From contig QZCP01000065.1 of assembly GCA_003956705.1 (NCBI GenBank), positions 62,001 through 126,000 on the forward strand: a stretch of DNA of 64,000 nucleotides, written 5' to 3'. The position numbers were made by a program, and so were the translations under genes. This stretch comes from Brevipalpus yothersi (lineage: Eukaryota; Arthropoda; Arachnida; Trombidiformes; Tenuipalpidae). Under the pieces are notes generated by a model. That model saw only the letters and a program-made list of their open reading frames with translations, was not told where the DNA came from and ran no database searches. Shown in pieces: positions 14,101-27,391 of this stretch (position 1 is its first letter; each line of letters starts with the position of its first letter).

Positions 14101-15243
14101 TATAGGCATGAATCTTCGAAAAAGATGAAGAAAAAGAAAGGCCAACGAACGATGGTAACGAAAAAAAAGGTGTCGAAGGTGAAAAAGAAGAGGCCACATC
14201 GTGGATGATAATTTTACAAGTCAAATTGGTGAACTGGTAATTTGAATGGATTATAATCGTACTCACACACACATAACATACATATAATTGTGATACTATA
14301 TTATTAACATATCACTGGTCACGAGTCCAGTGTCGATGAGGCTGTATGGCTGATTCATGGAAAATTAGTGATGAGGAGCAAGATGATGAGGAAGATAGAG
14401 AGAGGATGAATTTTTCGATTTATTTCAAATTTTTTTCCGAGCATACTAATAAAAATGGGAGAATAAAAGATGCATAATAATGTTTATGAATAGTAAAGAT
14501 CTAATTATTTGCTTTCAGAAAATCATTCATTCACTTAACGGGCGAAAATTTAATCGCGCTACTATTCGAAATCATCTATCTTCATACACACATTTGATGA
14601 TGAAAAGATTTTCATGAAATTTTCACGTTCCTCAGTGCCTGTCAAACGTCAACAACATCATCTTTTTCGCTCTCTTCCCATTATCATGGTCCTCATCGAA
14701 CTTTTTCAAGTATTTTTGGGTCCAGAGTAAGGAGCCCCAAAATACAAAGTTCATTCAAAAATGTATTCATTATTATGAGAAGAGAAAGATGAAAAAGAAT
14801 GCGATGTATGCCATTGATCAAAGTGATAAGCAAAACGATCATGCTCAACAATTTCGGTCAATTTTAGGATATCAACGATTTGACCGATATTTGAGTGTGA
14901 AATTTTTTGATCCAAAATATATTGTTCAGAGTCATGATGGAGGAAGTTACATTCATCAATGTACACTTTTGGCCCCTCTGATGCTCACGAATATGTGATA
15001 TATGTGATGTATACAAGTATCAATGAGAAGGTATGAATTTCATGGAATGTATTAGTGAAATCAGTATCACAATCGGAAATTAGTTTTCTTCTCATCTTCT
15101 TTCACCTCCCATCCATCCTGATGTATGGTATACTTCTTTTTTCTTTCACTATTAGGATCAATTCAACAGTTGAATGATCCGAATATCGAAAAAAAATCAT
15201 AGTACATTAATACTCAGGAAAACATTTTTCACTTGATGAATCT

Positions 15244-15262
15244 TGTGTGTGTGTGTGTGTGT
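15244..15262. repeat. (GT)n microsatellite
   Basis: About nine GT units. Confidence 0.9.
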
Positions 15263-15721
15263 AAAAATTTGAAATGAATATGAACTGAGAAATGATTTGT
15301 GAAGCGAGAAGAAGAGAAGATGAGAAGAAGATGGAGAAAAGAAAATCCTTTCAATTGGTATTCCACCTTCTTTTTGACCTCGGAAGAAAAAATGTAATCT
15401 TTCTTCCTCTTCTTCTTCTCCTCATCTTTCTCATCTTCTCTCTCTCTTTTCTCTATTCACTTGATCTTCTCCGAATCAGTTGCACAGTAAAGGTAACAAT
15501 AGTCCACTGTTTCGCTACCTTTTTTCCGATCATCGCGCGCGGCTACCGGATTATCTATCTGGCCTCACTGTCAGTATATATCTGTGTATGCCTAAGCTAT
15601 CGATTGGATGGCGTAAAAATGTATGTGTGTATGTGTACCTGTTTAGAAGAGGTAGATAGAAAGATAGATGCCCACCATGCTTACAGCTTCTGAACTAAAT
15701 TTTCAGATGATGGGAACAAGG

Positions 15722-15726
<5 letters not shown>

Positions 15727-15760
<34 letters not shown>
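15727..15760. repeat. (GA)n microsatellite
   Basis: About 34 bases of GA dinucleotides. Confidence 0.95.
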
Positions 15761-15762
<2 letters not shown>

Positions 15763-16427
15763 GATGAGATGAGAAGATCAGGCAATCTTCCTTTTTTGCT
15801 CTTTTGTTAATCTGCCAGTTTCGATAATTTCAAAAAATTTATAATTCAGGTCTTGAATTTCTCGGAATATAGCTGATAGTGAGTGAGAGAGAGAAAGAAA
15901 AATTGAACCTATCATGAGGGCCAGTTGCCAAAACACCTCCTCCTCAGATGCTTCCACATCCACATTTACCATGTCCTCTTCATCTATCTCTTTCTCTCTC
16001 TCACTTCCACAATCCAATTCTAGCCGATTCTAGCCGTTCATCTTTTCCTTCTTTTTTTTTCTTCCTTTCTTTCTCTCTTTCTCTCCATCCTTCCTTCCTC
16101 TCACTCTCATCATCTATCACTTCCATTCAGATTAATCTGAAGCTGAGAAAAATTCTCAAACTTGATAAACCTCTCACCTTCATCACCATTTGGCTTATTC
16201 TCAATTCCATCCCATTCCATTTATTTTCTCTCTCTCTCTCTCTTTTCACTTTATCCCCTATCCATCTATACATCGTCCTTCCACCTATCGCCTGAACCTA
16301 CTTTTAGGTGTAACCTTAAAGGCAAAATGGCTATCAAACTATGTAACTAGTGACGTTGATGATGATAATAATTATTGGGCGACATTTGAAAGTCCACACA
16401 AGGAAAGGCCACAATTTTGCATGATTT

Positions 16428-16428
<1 letters not shown>

Positions 16429-16487
<59 letters not shown>
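16429..16487. repeat. (CT)n microsatellite
   Basis: About 59 bases of CT, nearly pure. Confidence 0.95.
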
Positions 16488-16489
<2 letters not shown>

Positions 16490-18228
16490 CTCATGATACA
16501 CCCTGTACTCTGTATACCTGTATACCGGTGCGAATGTTGGCAGGAGGAATTCTCAGTCTCTCAGTCTCTCTCTCTTTTCCGGACTCACATGTTTGAAAAG
16601 GCCAATAAACCGTGATAATAAAAGGAAATTCGAGCATGCCGAAATATGAGTGATTATTGGTCTTGCACAGTTTCGTTAAATTGTCCAACAAACAAACAAA
16701 CAACAACAATCACAACAAAAAAGTCAATAACACATAAATTGAACACTAGTGTATCAGTGCAGGCTTATCAGTCGATACACATTCAGTCTCTGACCTCTCT
16801 TACCGATGGGTTTGATTCAAGTAAATCACTATCTTGTGCTAAGAGTAGGAGAAAGTATCCAATGTATTCAAGCCCATCTTTTGTTGTAGCCAATTTTTTT
16901 CTTCTCTCTCTCTCTTCCCTGAATTCCGTTGAGAGAATGCTTATCGATCACGCATACTTGTGGTGATGAGATTTGAAATGATTTCTTAAAAACTTTTGAT
17001 TATCTGTTTTTGAATGAGGATAGACAATTGGCCTGTTCATTTGCATGCTTTACTGGGAATAATGATTATCATTGCCGCTATAATCATCATTCAACGAACG
17101 TAGTACAGAGTAGAGAGAAAGATGGGAATGATGTGAGAGGGAAAAATGATTTTCTCATCTCTCATCATCATTGGTGAGAGATAGAGAAAAGGCGGTGAAA
17201 TATGGTTTGAATCGGATGAGGTGCAAAAATTTTTCAACATTTCCTCTGGATGAATGCAATAAATGGCAATCAAAAGGTCCAAGACAATGAACTATCTGAA
17301 GAAAAACAAATGATTCATAAACAATATTGGCCATGATTATAAGTCTGATCATATATATATAGAGACAGCGAAAACTTTTCATGGAGAAGTATATAAGTGG
17401 AATCGAATGCACTCATGCTGTTTCTCTATATGTGCTTGTTTGGTTTCTGAACTTTGATCAATTCCCTAGAAATGATGGCCTCACATGGATCGGTATTGTT
17501 AGAGAGGGTCGATTAAGAAAATCTTTCGCCCTGAACGAATCAAGATCACGATTGAAAGTGAAAATATATCAGTTGAAGAGTAAATATTTTTTTTTCACTC
17601 TCTCTTTCTCTCTCTCACTATCTCATTCAACTCTATCGATTCTTGGAAGATGATGATCCCTCTTGTTGGCTACAACGTTCTGACGTTCTAGGGTGAGGAA
17701 GATGGGCCGATATATATTTTTCCACTGGAGTGAACAGTAATCACACAATTGATGGAAGTGATCAACAAGCGAAGAAAGAGATAAAAAACGATTTAGAAAA
17801 GATGAAGCAAGAAGAAAAAAGCGATAAATTATCATTTTTCATCTTTCATAGTTTTCTCTCTCTTTCTTTCTCTTCTTACTACTAACCACATAAAGAGTAA
17901 GAGAGAGAAAGAGAGAGGAGCAACTCTTACACACAATCTATAAAAAATAGGAAAGACCGCGAAGAATAAAGAATATAAGGTGCAGAAGAAAGCGTATTTG
18001 AAAAGTTGGCGAGCAAGTTGGGCTTCCGATTGCAAATATAAGGTAGAGAAAAGTTTTGGTGGAAAGTTTGACCGGCAAGTTGCGTTTCGCTTTCATTTCC
18101 AAATCAATCAGAAAAAAATGGACATCGAATTTGGAAATAGTTATTCAAGTAATCCATAATGTTCAAACACTCAGCACTTATGTACTCATTCATTCATTTA
18201 TTCATTTCGCGCTCGGCCAGTGACCATT

Positions 18229-18230
<2 letters not shown>

Positions 18231-18274
<44 letters not shown>
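18231..18274. repeat. (GA)n microsatellite
   Basis: About 44 bases of GA dinucleotides. Confidence 0.95.
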
Positions 18275-18277
<3 letters not shown>

Positions 18278-18851
18278 GCTTGCCTACTTGATGCGATGGT
18301 TTGATGCATTGGCACGATCGTTCCTACACAGATGAAACATGGTAAGCATAGGAATAAGTGTACTGAGTTGATCGGTAGAAAGTAAGTATAGTTGGCCTTA
18401 AAGTGGTCTAAGATCACGGAAAGAGAAAATATTTTTCTTCCTATTGCTGCTGTTGGGAAATGGAATTTTGATTGCGGCCACATATTCTGATCACCGATTT
18501 TTTCTTCTCTCCTGTTAAATTGGTTCCGGAAAATGTGAGCTTTCTTGAGCACGTTTTTTCGGAGGTGCAAAATATTGAGGTAGAGAAAAAATTCATGAGT
18601 ATATACAGTATATACAGTAGTTGAGAGATGGAGAGTAGAGAGAAGTAAAAGAAAACGATCGTTTTCGCTTTTTGTTGGAATATCCATACACATATACTCA
18701 TAAAACATTTGCTCAATCTATTGGCCAGTCCATGGAAGGTCAAGTAGAAAGTTAATGCCTTTCCATTCTGCTTACTCACGCATCAAATAAATCGAATTTA
18801 AATGCTCTCAAAAATTGCTGGTCATTTGTCTGGAGAGTATGTCTGGAGTAA

Positions 18852-18855
<4 letters not shown>

Positions 18856-18913
<58 letters not shown>
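18856..18913. repeat. (GA)n microsatellite
   Basis: About 58 bases of pure GA dinucleotides. Confidence 0.95.
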
Positions 18914-18917
<4 letters not shown>

Positions 18918-21900
18918 TTGCTCAGGAAATATACTGATTTGATACTGATTTGTCATCATATTTTCACAGTTCATAATCATGTACCTGCAAAATGGTTTAG
19001 TTGGAAATTGTTGTTACGCTTGTGGGACGAATAATTCTTCTCCTCTTTATTGACAGTAGTGTAGCGATTTCTTTTTTATTTAAGCATCAAGATCGTGGCA
19101 GATCATTTTGATTCATTCGGTAAGAAAAAATTTTTCATGACCGCCAAAATGATCATTATTGTTATCTTCAGTCCAGTTATTTTGAGCATCACAGGCAAGG
19201 TTCACGAAGAAATGCTCAATTGAGTGTGAATTTTATATGAATGTGTGTCTGGAGGATACAAATTTCAACCAACATTTCCATAAACAAGACAAAATGAAGA
19301 TGAAGAGAGAGAGAGAGAAGCAGAAAAGATGAAAATATTTTGTATCATGAAAAAAGATGGAAAATGAATTGGGAACAAAGAGTAAGAAGAAAAGAAGAGG
19401 AGAAGAAAAAAATACAAACAGACTCTCAACAGACATTCCGAAATTGAAGAGCCCAGACGAAGGTTAATTAGGGTGAAAACTGTGTATGAGAGAATCTGGA
19501 TGAGTCCTGTAAGAGAGATTCACCGTTACAAGAGATTTCATCATTTGTATGTCTGGTAGGAATTCAAAATGTTGCTGAATGATGATACTGATCAGAGTTG
19601 GGCATTGTGTGGTGGGAAAAAAGACTCTCTGAGAAAAAGAAGATGGACTCTGCTTGAGAATAGTATTAATTGTTGCCATCTGAGGCAAAATTTTTCGTAA
19701 CAAGATTCATTTATCTTGCCCTACAATTTGTAAATTTTAGCATATCTCTTTTGTGCATATTCCAAAGCTATTTCAAACATCAATACCATCATTAGCATCA
19801 TGATCATCTTGTGTTTTGAGAGGGTTTTCAATGCAAATTGTACGTATCACCATTTGCTGTTCAGTAACTGTACTGGGAACGTGATTGTTGGAAAGAATTA
19901 TGGATATTTGAGCTCAAAAAGTGATGGGTAAAGGAACAAGCTGAAGATAAAGATTCTTTGAATAGTCGGATGAATTTAGGAGAAAAGTAAAAAAGAAACA
20001 GACACAGATACGTAAAAAATATACCTTACTCATGAATATAAATATGAATATATATAACTGAGAAAATACTCAGTGATGAGTAAACGATTGATAAGTCAAG
20101 TTACCACTTAAAAAATGATTATGCTAACGGATAATCTACATGTACATCGTTGCACTTGAAATCAATTATTCAGCATCAAATGAAATAGTGTTAAATGGAA
20201 GGTGTGAAAAAGGTAGGTGAAAAAAGTGGGAGGAGGAGGAGGTGAAGATGAAGAAGAAAAGGGTAAGAAAGTTCTTTCAAAATTCCACTAGATGATAGCC
20301 CTAATTTATAATAAAAATATATTTGAGTGTTTGGTGTGAACCAAAATGATAATATGCATTCTATATACATATATACACGACAAGATTGATTTTGTGAACA
20401 TGATTCAGAGCGAAAACGAATGATGCTGGTAGATGTTGATGATGATGATTGTGAAAAGTAGTGGCATTAGTGTTGGATATTTTGGCAACTATAAATTATC
20501 CACTTCTTAGGGATGGATTGATTGCTGTTGTTAGCCCGACTAATGTCAGCTCAATAACCAGTAGTCAAAGTTAAAAACAATAGAAACACTAAATATAATG
20601 TGTCTCTTTTTGGGGAAAGGGAATTATTTCTTCTAATTCATTGGAGCCACATTCTTTTTTCTCTCTCTCCTTCAAGTTTCATAATAATTATATATCGAAA
20701 AATCGAAGTGATAACGTGAAAAGCAGATAAACCTTACACATACACAGTATGTACCTATCCTATCTATTTCTAATCGTGAAGCTTATATTAGTGTCCGATG
20801 AACCATACCAGATATCAGGCCTTAAAATCTGAGTTTTAGTGAGCAATGATTAACGGGATAAACTGAATGAGTCTTTCTTTCTTCTAATATGGGAAAACTT
20901 TCCAACCACGCCTGATAATACACATTTCCAAATTACTCTCATCATGTTTTTCAAGTTCAAGATCAAAGATGAAGATATTTATCAGGATGAAAAAAAAACA
21001 GATGACTTATTCTCTCTCTCTCTCATCCTTCTCTCTATATGATCACCTACACTGTGTGTGTTTTTTTCCTCTTTTTCTTTCACTTTTTTCTTACTTTTAC
21101 GATTCGTTGGGTCACTTCATCAAGTGTCTCAATTGTATCTCAATTAAATCGTTTAAACACATCACACACACAAGTGTTTTGGAAGAGTATAGTAGTATGA
21201 AAAAAAAGATGTCCGAAAAAAGTGTCAGCAAAAGATCTCTCTCTTATCTTTAAAGGTGAGAGAGAATGTGAAAAAGGAGTCAAATGTGATCACAATTAAG
21301 TGATCTTTCTATTTTTCTCAGGAGCTCAAAGGTATATATATACATGTACATGTTGGAAAAGAACGAAGAAGTAAAAGAGAAAAGACTACCGAAAAAAAGT
21401 TGATAAAGTGCATTAAGGAGTCAAAATGAATGGGAAGATGAACAAAGTGAATTCACATTCACGCTCAGATGATCCAGAAAAACAATGTTCCTTTCTCTAT
21501 CTCTTCACTTTAAATGTTGGAAAGAGAGAGAGAGAGAGAGAGAGAATATTTTTTCGGGTTCAACTTGAGTATTTTTCTTTTATTCATCTAAACGAGTATG
21601 GTAACACTATATACTATTTGATACTTTAATGGAATAAATAACAAGATTAGAGTCATAAACAGATTTTCACACACATACTCACACACACAAGTTGTAGTAG
21701 TAGGGGTGGTGGTAGTAGTAGTAGTTGTAGGGGAATACAAAATGAGCATCAAGATGAGGACATCGATTAGGTTGGCTTAGAAGCGCGCCAACCATAACGA
21801 AAAACGTATCATGATGATAAAAAGAGTGAGTGAGAGAGAGAGAGAGAGAAGATGCCAAAGGGTGTCGATAGGAAGGAAGTAATAATTCCAAATACTAAGA

Positions 21901-21988
21901 TGCTAGCAAAATAGCTTAGAGGAGTAGGGAAAACTTGAGGGCAAAAGGTTTTGCAAAATATTTCTCTCTCCTCTTCTTCTCTCATCTT

Positions 21989-22011
21989 TCTCTCTCTCTC
22001 TCTCTCTCTCT
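21989..22011. repeat. (CT)n microsatellite
   Basis: About 23 bases of CT inside a longer pyrimidine-rich stretch. A GA tract follows about 160 bases further on, giving an inverted purine/pyrimidine pair. Confidence 0.9.
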
Positions 22012-22169
22012 TCCCCAGTTCGATCAATTGGATAAGCATGATGATGAAAAAAATAAGATGTAAAAGGATAAATAAGAGATGTAGATGCATCAAAGGGGCT
22101 ATATTGTTCAAGCCCCTATGAGCCATTTAGTATGCATTTAGTAGGGTTACGGATCACTATCATTAATGT

Positions 22170-22170
<1 letters not shown>

Positions 22171-22213
<43 letters not shown>
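22171..22213. repeat. (GA)n microsatellite
   Basis: About 43 bases of GA dinucleotides. Confidence 0.95.
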
Positions 22214-22215
<2 letters not shown>

Positions 22216-23639
22216 GAAGAGAGAGTATAGTGATGAAAGAAAAAACTTTCAGATAAAATTGTGCATGAGAATTTGAAATAAGTATCATGTAAGGATGAAA
22301 ATTTGTAATCGGCAATTGAAGAGGATTAAGATTGCTTGTTAATGTACGGTTCATGTCTGGCAGTGTTTGCTAGTGCTGGGTCAACCTAATGTTACCAATA
22401 TCAACCACTTATTTGCATACCATCGACTGGGTATCAATTAATGGATCATGCCGAATATTGGCAAGAAATGAAATGAAATGTATCTATTTAGCCATGACTA
22501 AAAAGAAATGAAAATGGAATTTTTCCGCCTCAGGCACATCAAAGTGACTATTGTCAAGAGGTAAACTATTGTCATTGTGAAGGAAGAGAGAAAGAGAGAA
22601 AGACTCAAACCTTCAAGATTCAGTGACTGACCCTCGTGTTTTGATGATAACAAAGCTCATATGACAAAGGATAATGCTTTTCTACACTTGATATCAAAAG
22701 CATGTACATGTATATCCTCCGAGATCCATGTGTATTGCCATTATGACAAAAAAAAATTCCGGAAATAAAAAAGACGATAAGCTAATGAGGAAGAAGAAAT
22801 AGAACTTACTTTTCATGAATTCCATACAATACAATGCCAATGATGAACACAAACAGTCATGTTAATTGTTGACGGTTTCCAGGTGAGTAAAAGTAATCTC
22901 CCAAATCACTATCAATATATACCGAAAGAGTCGATCAATGTCCAGTCAATACAAATTGTTTTTGCGAACGAAATGCGCTCAAAAACACGAGATGAAAATA
23001 TAAACAAAGTTCGTTGAGAGAGAGAGAAAGGAAACACTTGTGAGTAACTGGAAAAGTTAACTAATTAAAGGTAGTAACTCATCAAGTATGTATCTGTCTT
23101 CACCGGCAAACACACACACACACACAACTTTTCTGTCACCTGTAAGCCACCCTTTTACTCTAGTATTAAAGAGCCAGAGAGAGATCGTCCGAAAAAGCGG
23201 TATCAATCACTTCCGCAGATATTCGATGTTAAAACACAGGTGTAAAAAGAGATGAGAAAAGCTTCTAACAGTATCACTATTTTTACCTGAGTTCTGAGAC
23301 TTTTTTTCAGTTCTATTCAAGTTCTGAAAAACTCTGAAAAAGTTGAGGTCAAAAAAAAGGGGCTGAGAAAAGAGGGGAAAAAACTTGTTTTCAACTGTTA
23401 ACAGCGTCCTCTTGCGGTTTTTGAGGTGAACTAAAAAGTGATAGATTTTGATTATGTTTACATTACATTGAATTTTGAGCGGCAAGTTGAGTCAATTAAT
23501 TGTGTTTGATTAATTATTTCATTTTGATTGGTGTATTGTTCGGTAGTGTGGTGTTGTGATTCTTCTGGTGTTGATACTTTGATTTGTGGTGTGTATTGAT
23601 TGTGTGTGGGAGATTTTTCTTTTCCAAGGAAACTTGAGG

Positions 23640-24008
23640 ATGGAAGAGCAACAACAGTCACAACGGTTCAGTTTTAGTTCAACCGATAATAATCAACCGA
23701 TTGATGATGATGATGAACAGATTCAATTTCCTTCTGAAGTACCGATTAATGTTAAATTTGCTACCGAGAAAGCAGATTCATTGGCCATGATGCACTTGAA
23801 ATGGGAAGAGCTAACGGAAAGAGCTAAGAGTGAATTCAGTGGCTTAGTGAGCTCGACAACCAGTGAGAAGCAACTTCCCGCCGTTCCTGATGGTGATGAT
23901 TTAAAGAATTACACACAAGCTGAAAAGGAAGATGTTTTATCACATTTTGAGAAAATAAAGAGAAAGCTTGAAGCGGTTGAAAAAATGATGGATCAAGCAC
24001 CTCATTGA
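23640..24008 (+). CDS. small acidic helical protein, 122 aa, unknown
   Basis: I do not recognise the family. The start is the ATG at 23640; the frame is open upstream but has no better start. The N-terminus is Gln/Ser-rich with a DDDDE cluster. The middle and C-terminus read as amphipathic charged helix (MMHLKWEELTERAKSEF, then HFEKIKRKLEAVEKMM), suggesting a small coiled-coil adaptor or complex subunit. There is no signal peptide or membrane segment. AATAAA sits at 24053-24058, 45 bases after the stop. The gene is tail-to-tail with TBC1D23, whose stop is 121 bases away. Composition and a well-placed polyadenylation signal support it; function is open. Confidence 0.7.
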   Translation: MEEQQQSQRFSFSSTDNNQPIDDDDEQIQFPSEVPINVKFATEKADSLAMMHLKWEELTERAKSEFSGLVSSTTSEKQLPAVPDGDDLKNYTQAEKEDVLSHFEKIKRKLEAVEKMMDQAPH

Positions 24009-24052
24009 GAGATGTGTGAAATTGGAAATTAGTTTACTATATTATTATTTGA

Positions 24053-24058
24053 AATAAA
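24053..24058 (+). terminator. polyadenylation signal AATAAA
   Basis: It lies 45 bases after the stop of the small acidic protein gene. Confidence 0.75.
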
Positions 24059-24129
24059 TGCCTCTTGGAATTTGTTAAATATGATTAACGTATACAATAT
24101 GTACATGATTCATAGAAAAGGGAGTTTTT

Positions 24130-27100
24130 CTATCTCGATGAGTCGTGACATTCCTCTTCTGGTACTTTATCTGTTTCTCCTTTCAAAACTTTCACCACTT
24201 GCTGTTTCACCAATCTTGTCACTGGAAATGGTTCCGGTATGTTTAATCTATCACATGCCATAATATTCGGTCCAGAGCCACCATCCTCATTGGCTTGTCC
24301 ATATTTGATGGTAATAAGATTTGGCACTTTTCTTTTACTAGTAATCTGAACAATCATCTCTAGTGGCCGCTTAGCGACCACTTTACCATAGCCTCGATTG
24401 TGAGGAATAGCTCGAACTATGTTCAAATGCGTTGATGTGATCACCAGATAACTGTAAAAAAGATTCAATAAAAGTGTAAATGATCATAATATTTCGCTTG
24501 AAAATAATGTTTCGCTTCCAAAACGAACCTTGGAAAACGTTTACCATCATCAGTTAGCTCTTCGCATCGATAACAGCCCAGAGCATCTTGCTCTTTACAC
24601 CAATCTTCGACATTGAATTCCAGTTCATCACACGTATCGGTTGATGAAATAGTATCTATTAAAGTAGAGATGATGATTGAATATAGCTCTGATGGTTTAA
24701 AATAAATCTGATCTCACCTCCAATGTCCACCTCAAAAAGACTGAATACATTGGAACCACGATACCGTTTGCCAATATCACCACTGTCAACATGTCGCTCA
24801 TCATTGGCTGAATTTGGATTCACTATGTAGTCGACAAGTTTATCTTTGATTACACTAGTCTTCGATCTCACCACCGAAGTCATACGATCGAGTATAGAAG
24901 TGGAAAAATGTTCCGTATCACTGCCTCCATATTGGCTACCCGCTATGGATGAACTACTGGAAGATAAACTTTTGGGAGCCATGGAGCCATTCTTGGCAAA
25001 ATGATGAGGATGACGGCAGCATAGGCAATGTCTTTTGTTATGATCGAGAAAAAATTTATCCAAACAATTGTTTCGCAACACATAGCCATGCAATGCCGCA
25101 TATCCACCATAGGCAAGACTCACAAATAGGTGATGCTTTTGTAGAAATGATGCAACAACCATATGAACATAGCGATCTTCTTCATCTCTTCCACTGCCCA
25201 AAAAGCACAGATGTTTACCACCAGCATGAGATCCTGCAAGAACTGCCTGTTTTTGGGCTGCTAATATGGCTTGTACAGCTGTGTTGAAAGCAGAAGGCTC
25301 TTGTAGCATCTATACAAGTGTAGAGATCGAAAGTTGTAAGGAGATGATCATGAAAGAGAGAGAGAGAAAGGAGGGGAAAAGAATATTGGTTAGATGGAGA
25401 GTAAGAAGAAGAAGAAGCATCCGAGCAAGTATTTTATAATTCAGCCATGAAAATTTTCATCGCTCAATAAAAAATAATTATCACATGCCATGTTTCCTGA
25501 ATCTAGCTCAGAAAGTGTATCAAGCATGACCAATCAATGAGCAAATATTCACTAGAACACAGCTAACATGCCATTAAAAAAGCTATAATATAGGGTTATA
25601 CGCTCCTATGGTAATCAGATTATCGTCATTTTTCATCACAATACTTACTAAACTACAATCTAGATGGAATGCTGTCGATAGACGGCCATTATTATATTGT
25701 TCTGCTGGTCTACAATCTACGATAAAAAATCGGACACCAGATTGATTGGTGGACGAAGGTAAAATGTGAGAAACAGATACTGGAAGGCATAATGCTTGGG
25801 CCAAATCCGTTATATCGAGAGATGATTCTGATGTAGATTCATTGTTGAACACAAGATGATGTAGATCCTGGGGAAAAATTGGAAGAGAAAGTGAGTGTAT
25901 GAGTGTGTGAGTTTAACAAGTTTAACAGGTTCGAATAATATGACCAAGCAAAGTGATTGTAGATTGTAAATTGAGCCGTAAATATTCTGAATGAAGGTAA
26001 ATGAGAGAGCAAAAAAGTGATGATGATAGAGTAAAAATATGTGTATACCTTTATGCATCCTGGCGTTTGTGATACATAATGGGATTCAACCAAGTAAAAT
26101 AAATCAGCAACATCCTCCACTTCTAGAGCACTTGGCACTGAATTTAAAGCTTCAATAATGGCTTCTTGACTTTGATCCTTCAAACTCATAACCTGCTCTC
26201 TGATATATACATACAAAAAGTAAGTAAATAGGTTAATCGATCAACAGAATGACTCAACCAATTATCAACTAACTTTGCATTGACTAGCATCACCAAAGCG
26301 AGAAAAAAAATGAGGAAGGGATTTGACCGTTGAAAATATTCATCCCAAAGAGCGAGTAGAACTTTTATATTGCAATGAGCAGCGAAAAGACTGCGAAACT
26401 GAAAAGATAGTAAGAACAAAACAAGACAATCAATTAATCGATGTGAGTGTGTTTCTCTATTGTACATATATTCTTTTACCTACCCAAGAGAGAGCATAAG
26501 AGTCAGGATTGATCTTTTTGGTGTCCAAAAATGAGCCTAACTCAGGATCATGATAGAAGAGTAAAAGTCTCAAAAGATGAAAAGGCTGATCATTAATTGT
26601 TTGCACCATTGTCTCATCGTCTTCCGTATTTTTTGTATATGCAAAACAATTTGGAATGTATCTCTTGTGAATAGCTTCGAACATTGCGTAAGCATCATCT
26701 CGATTTACTTTGAGAGCCAATAAAGGTTGTAATATTTCAATCCATCCATTATTTGTGAAATAATTTAAATTCGTCTTCTCAGCATATGTTGTCAGGATGG
26801 ATTCCAGATCACTGATTACGGATAATTTAGCCTCTTGTCCAGTATTGCCCAATTTATCGACTAGCTGGCGGCAATCTTCACGAATACATGATTGATCATT
26901 ACGATCAAAAAATTCTTTTAAACATGGTCTATTTTGTCGAATATTCAAATATGATTTCCATCGTTTAATTGGAACACTAGAATCATCATTGCCATCATTG
27001 ATATTATTATTAGTAATCAAATTTGATGTTTGATCTTCATCATCATCATCAGATTTACCATCAGTTTTGGAAGCATTAGCATCATTATCATTTGGCATTT

Positions 27101-27326
27101 GTTTATCGTGATGATTATCTTTGTTTATGTTGATTGGAGAACATTCATCTCCAGTACAGCTATCCTCTGAAACTGATTTACTTGGATCTTCTGAACAATC
27201 TTCGAATTTATCATCATCACCATTTTCACCATCACCATATGATGATGATAAATTTTTAGTCGAATTTATCACCGAATCATCCTTCTCGGAACTAACATTG
27301 TCAGCATTTGAGATACTTGTCGACAT
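24130..27326 (-). CDS. TBC1D23: TBC1 domain family member 23 (TBC1D23)
   Basis: TBC1D23 is a trans-Golgi adaptor: its TBC part binds golgins and its C-terminal domain links to WASH/FAM91A1, capturing endosome-derived vesicles. Seven exons join in phase: 26484-27326, 26274-26398, 26049-26199, 25649-25867, 24718-25309, 24529-24655 and 24130-24451, giving 792 aa. Order: about 120 acidic, Asp/Asn/Ser-rich residues, a TBC domain (about 125-370, with FLDTKKINPDSYALSW), a rhodanese-like domain (about 380-520, with FFIVDCRPAEQYN and HLCFLGSGRDEEDRY), a Ser-rich linker, and the C-terminal domain (about 680-792, with ITSKRKVPNLITIKYG). The arginine- and glutamine-finger motifs of active RabGAPs are absent, as in known TBC1D23. 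I used the ATG at 27326; the frame extends two codons upstream only to a GTG. The acidic N-terminal extension is longer than in vertebrates. Confidence 0.95.
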
Positions 27327-27371
27327 TTTCACTCATTGATAGTTGATGGTGAAATAGTAATGTTTAATCAC

Positions 27372-27391
27372 CACACACACACACACACACA
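27372..27391. repeat. (AC)n microsatellite
   Basis: Ten AC units, about 45 bases upstream of the TBC1D23 start codon and so probably in its 5' UTR or promoter. Confidence 0.9.

Larger units (their letters stand above)
3500..23639. other. about 20 kb gene-poor region rich in purine tracts
   Basis: No multi-exon gene can be supported. Long frames are readings of (GA)n/(CT)n (Leu-Ser or Arg-Glu repeats) or lack protein-like composition. Many GATGAT/CATCAT runs and ACACAC-rich words are present. A few tiny minus-strand start-exon candidates with plausible donors occur, for example 7685-7706 and 11357-11392. The region could be a long intron plus regulatory DNA of the poly-Q gene, or true intergenic DNA. 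Confidence 0.55.

Noticed and set aside
15292..16615. Several plus-strand frames of 60-140 codons
   Set aside because: Their composition follows CT-rich DNA and they overlap each other in different frames, so they look spurious.
18202..18708. 169-codon minus-strand frame
   Set aside because: It ends in a GA-tract Leu-Ser repeat and has no recognisable domain or neighbouring exon.
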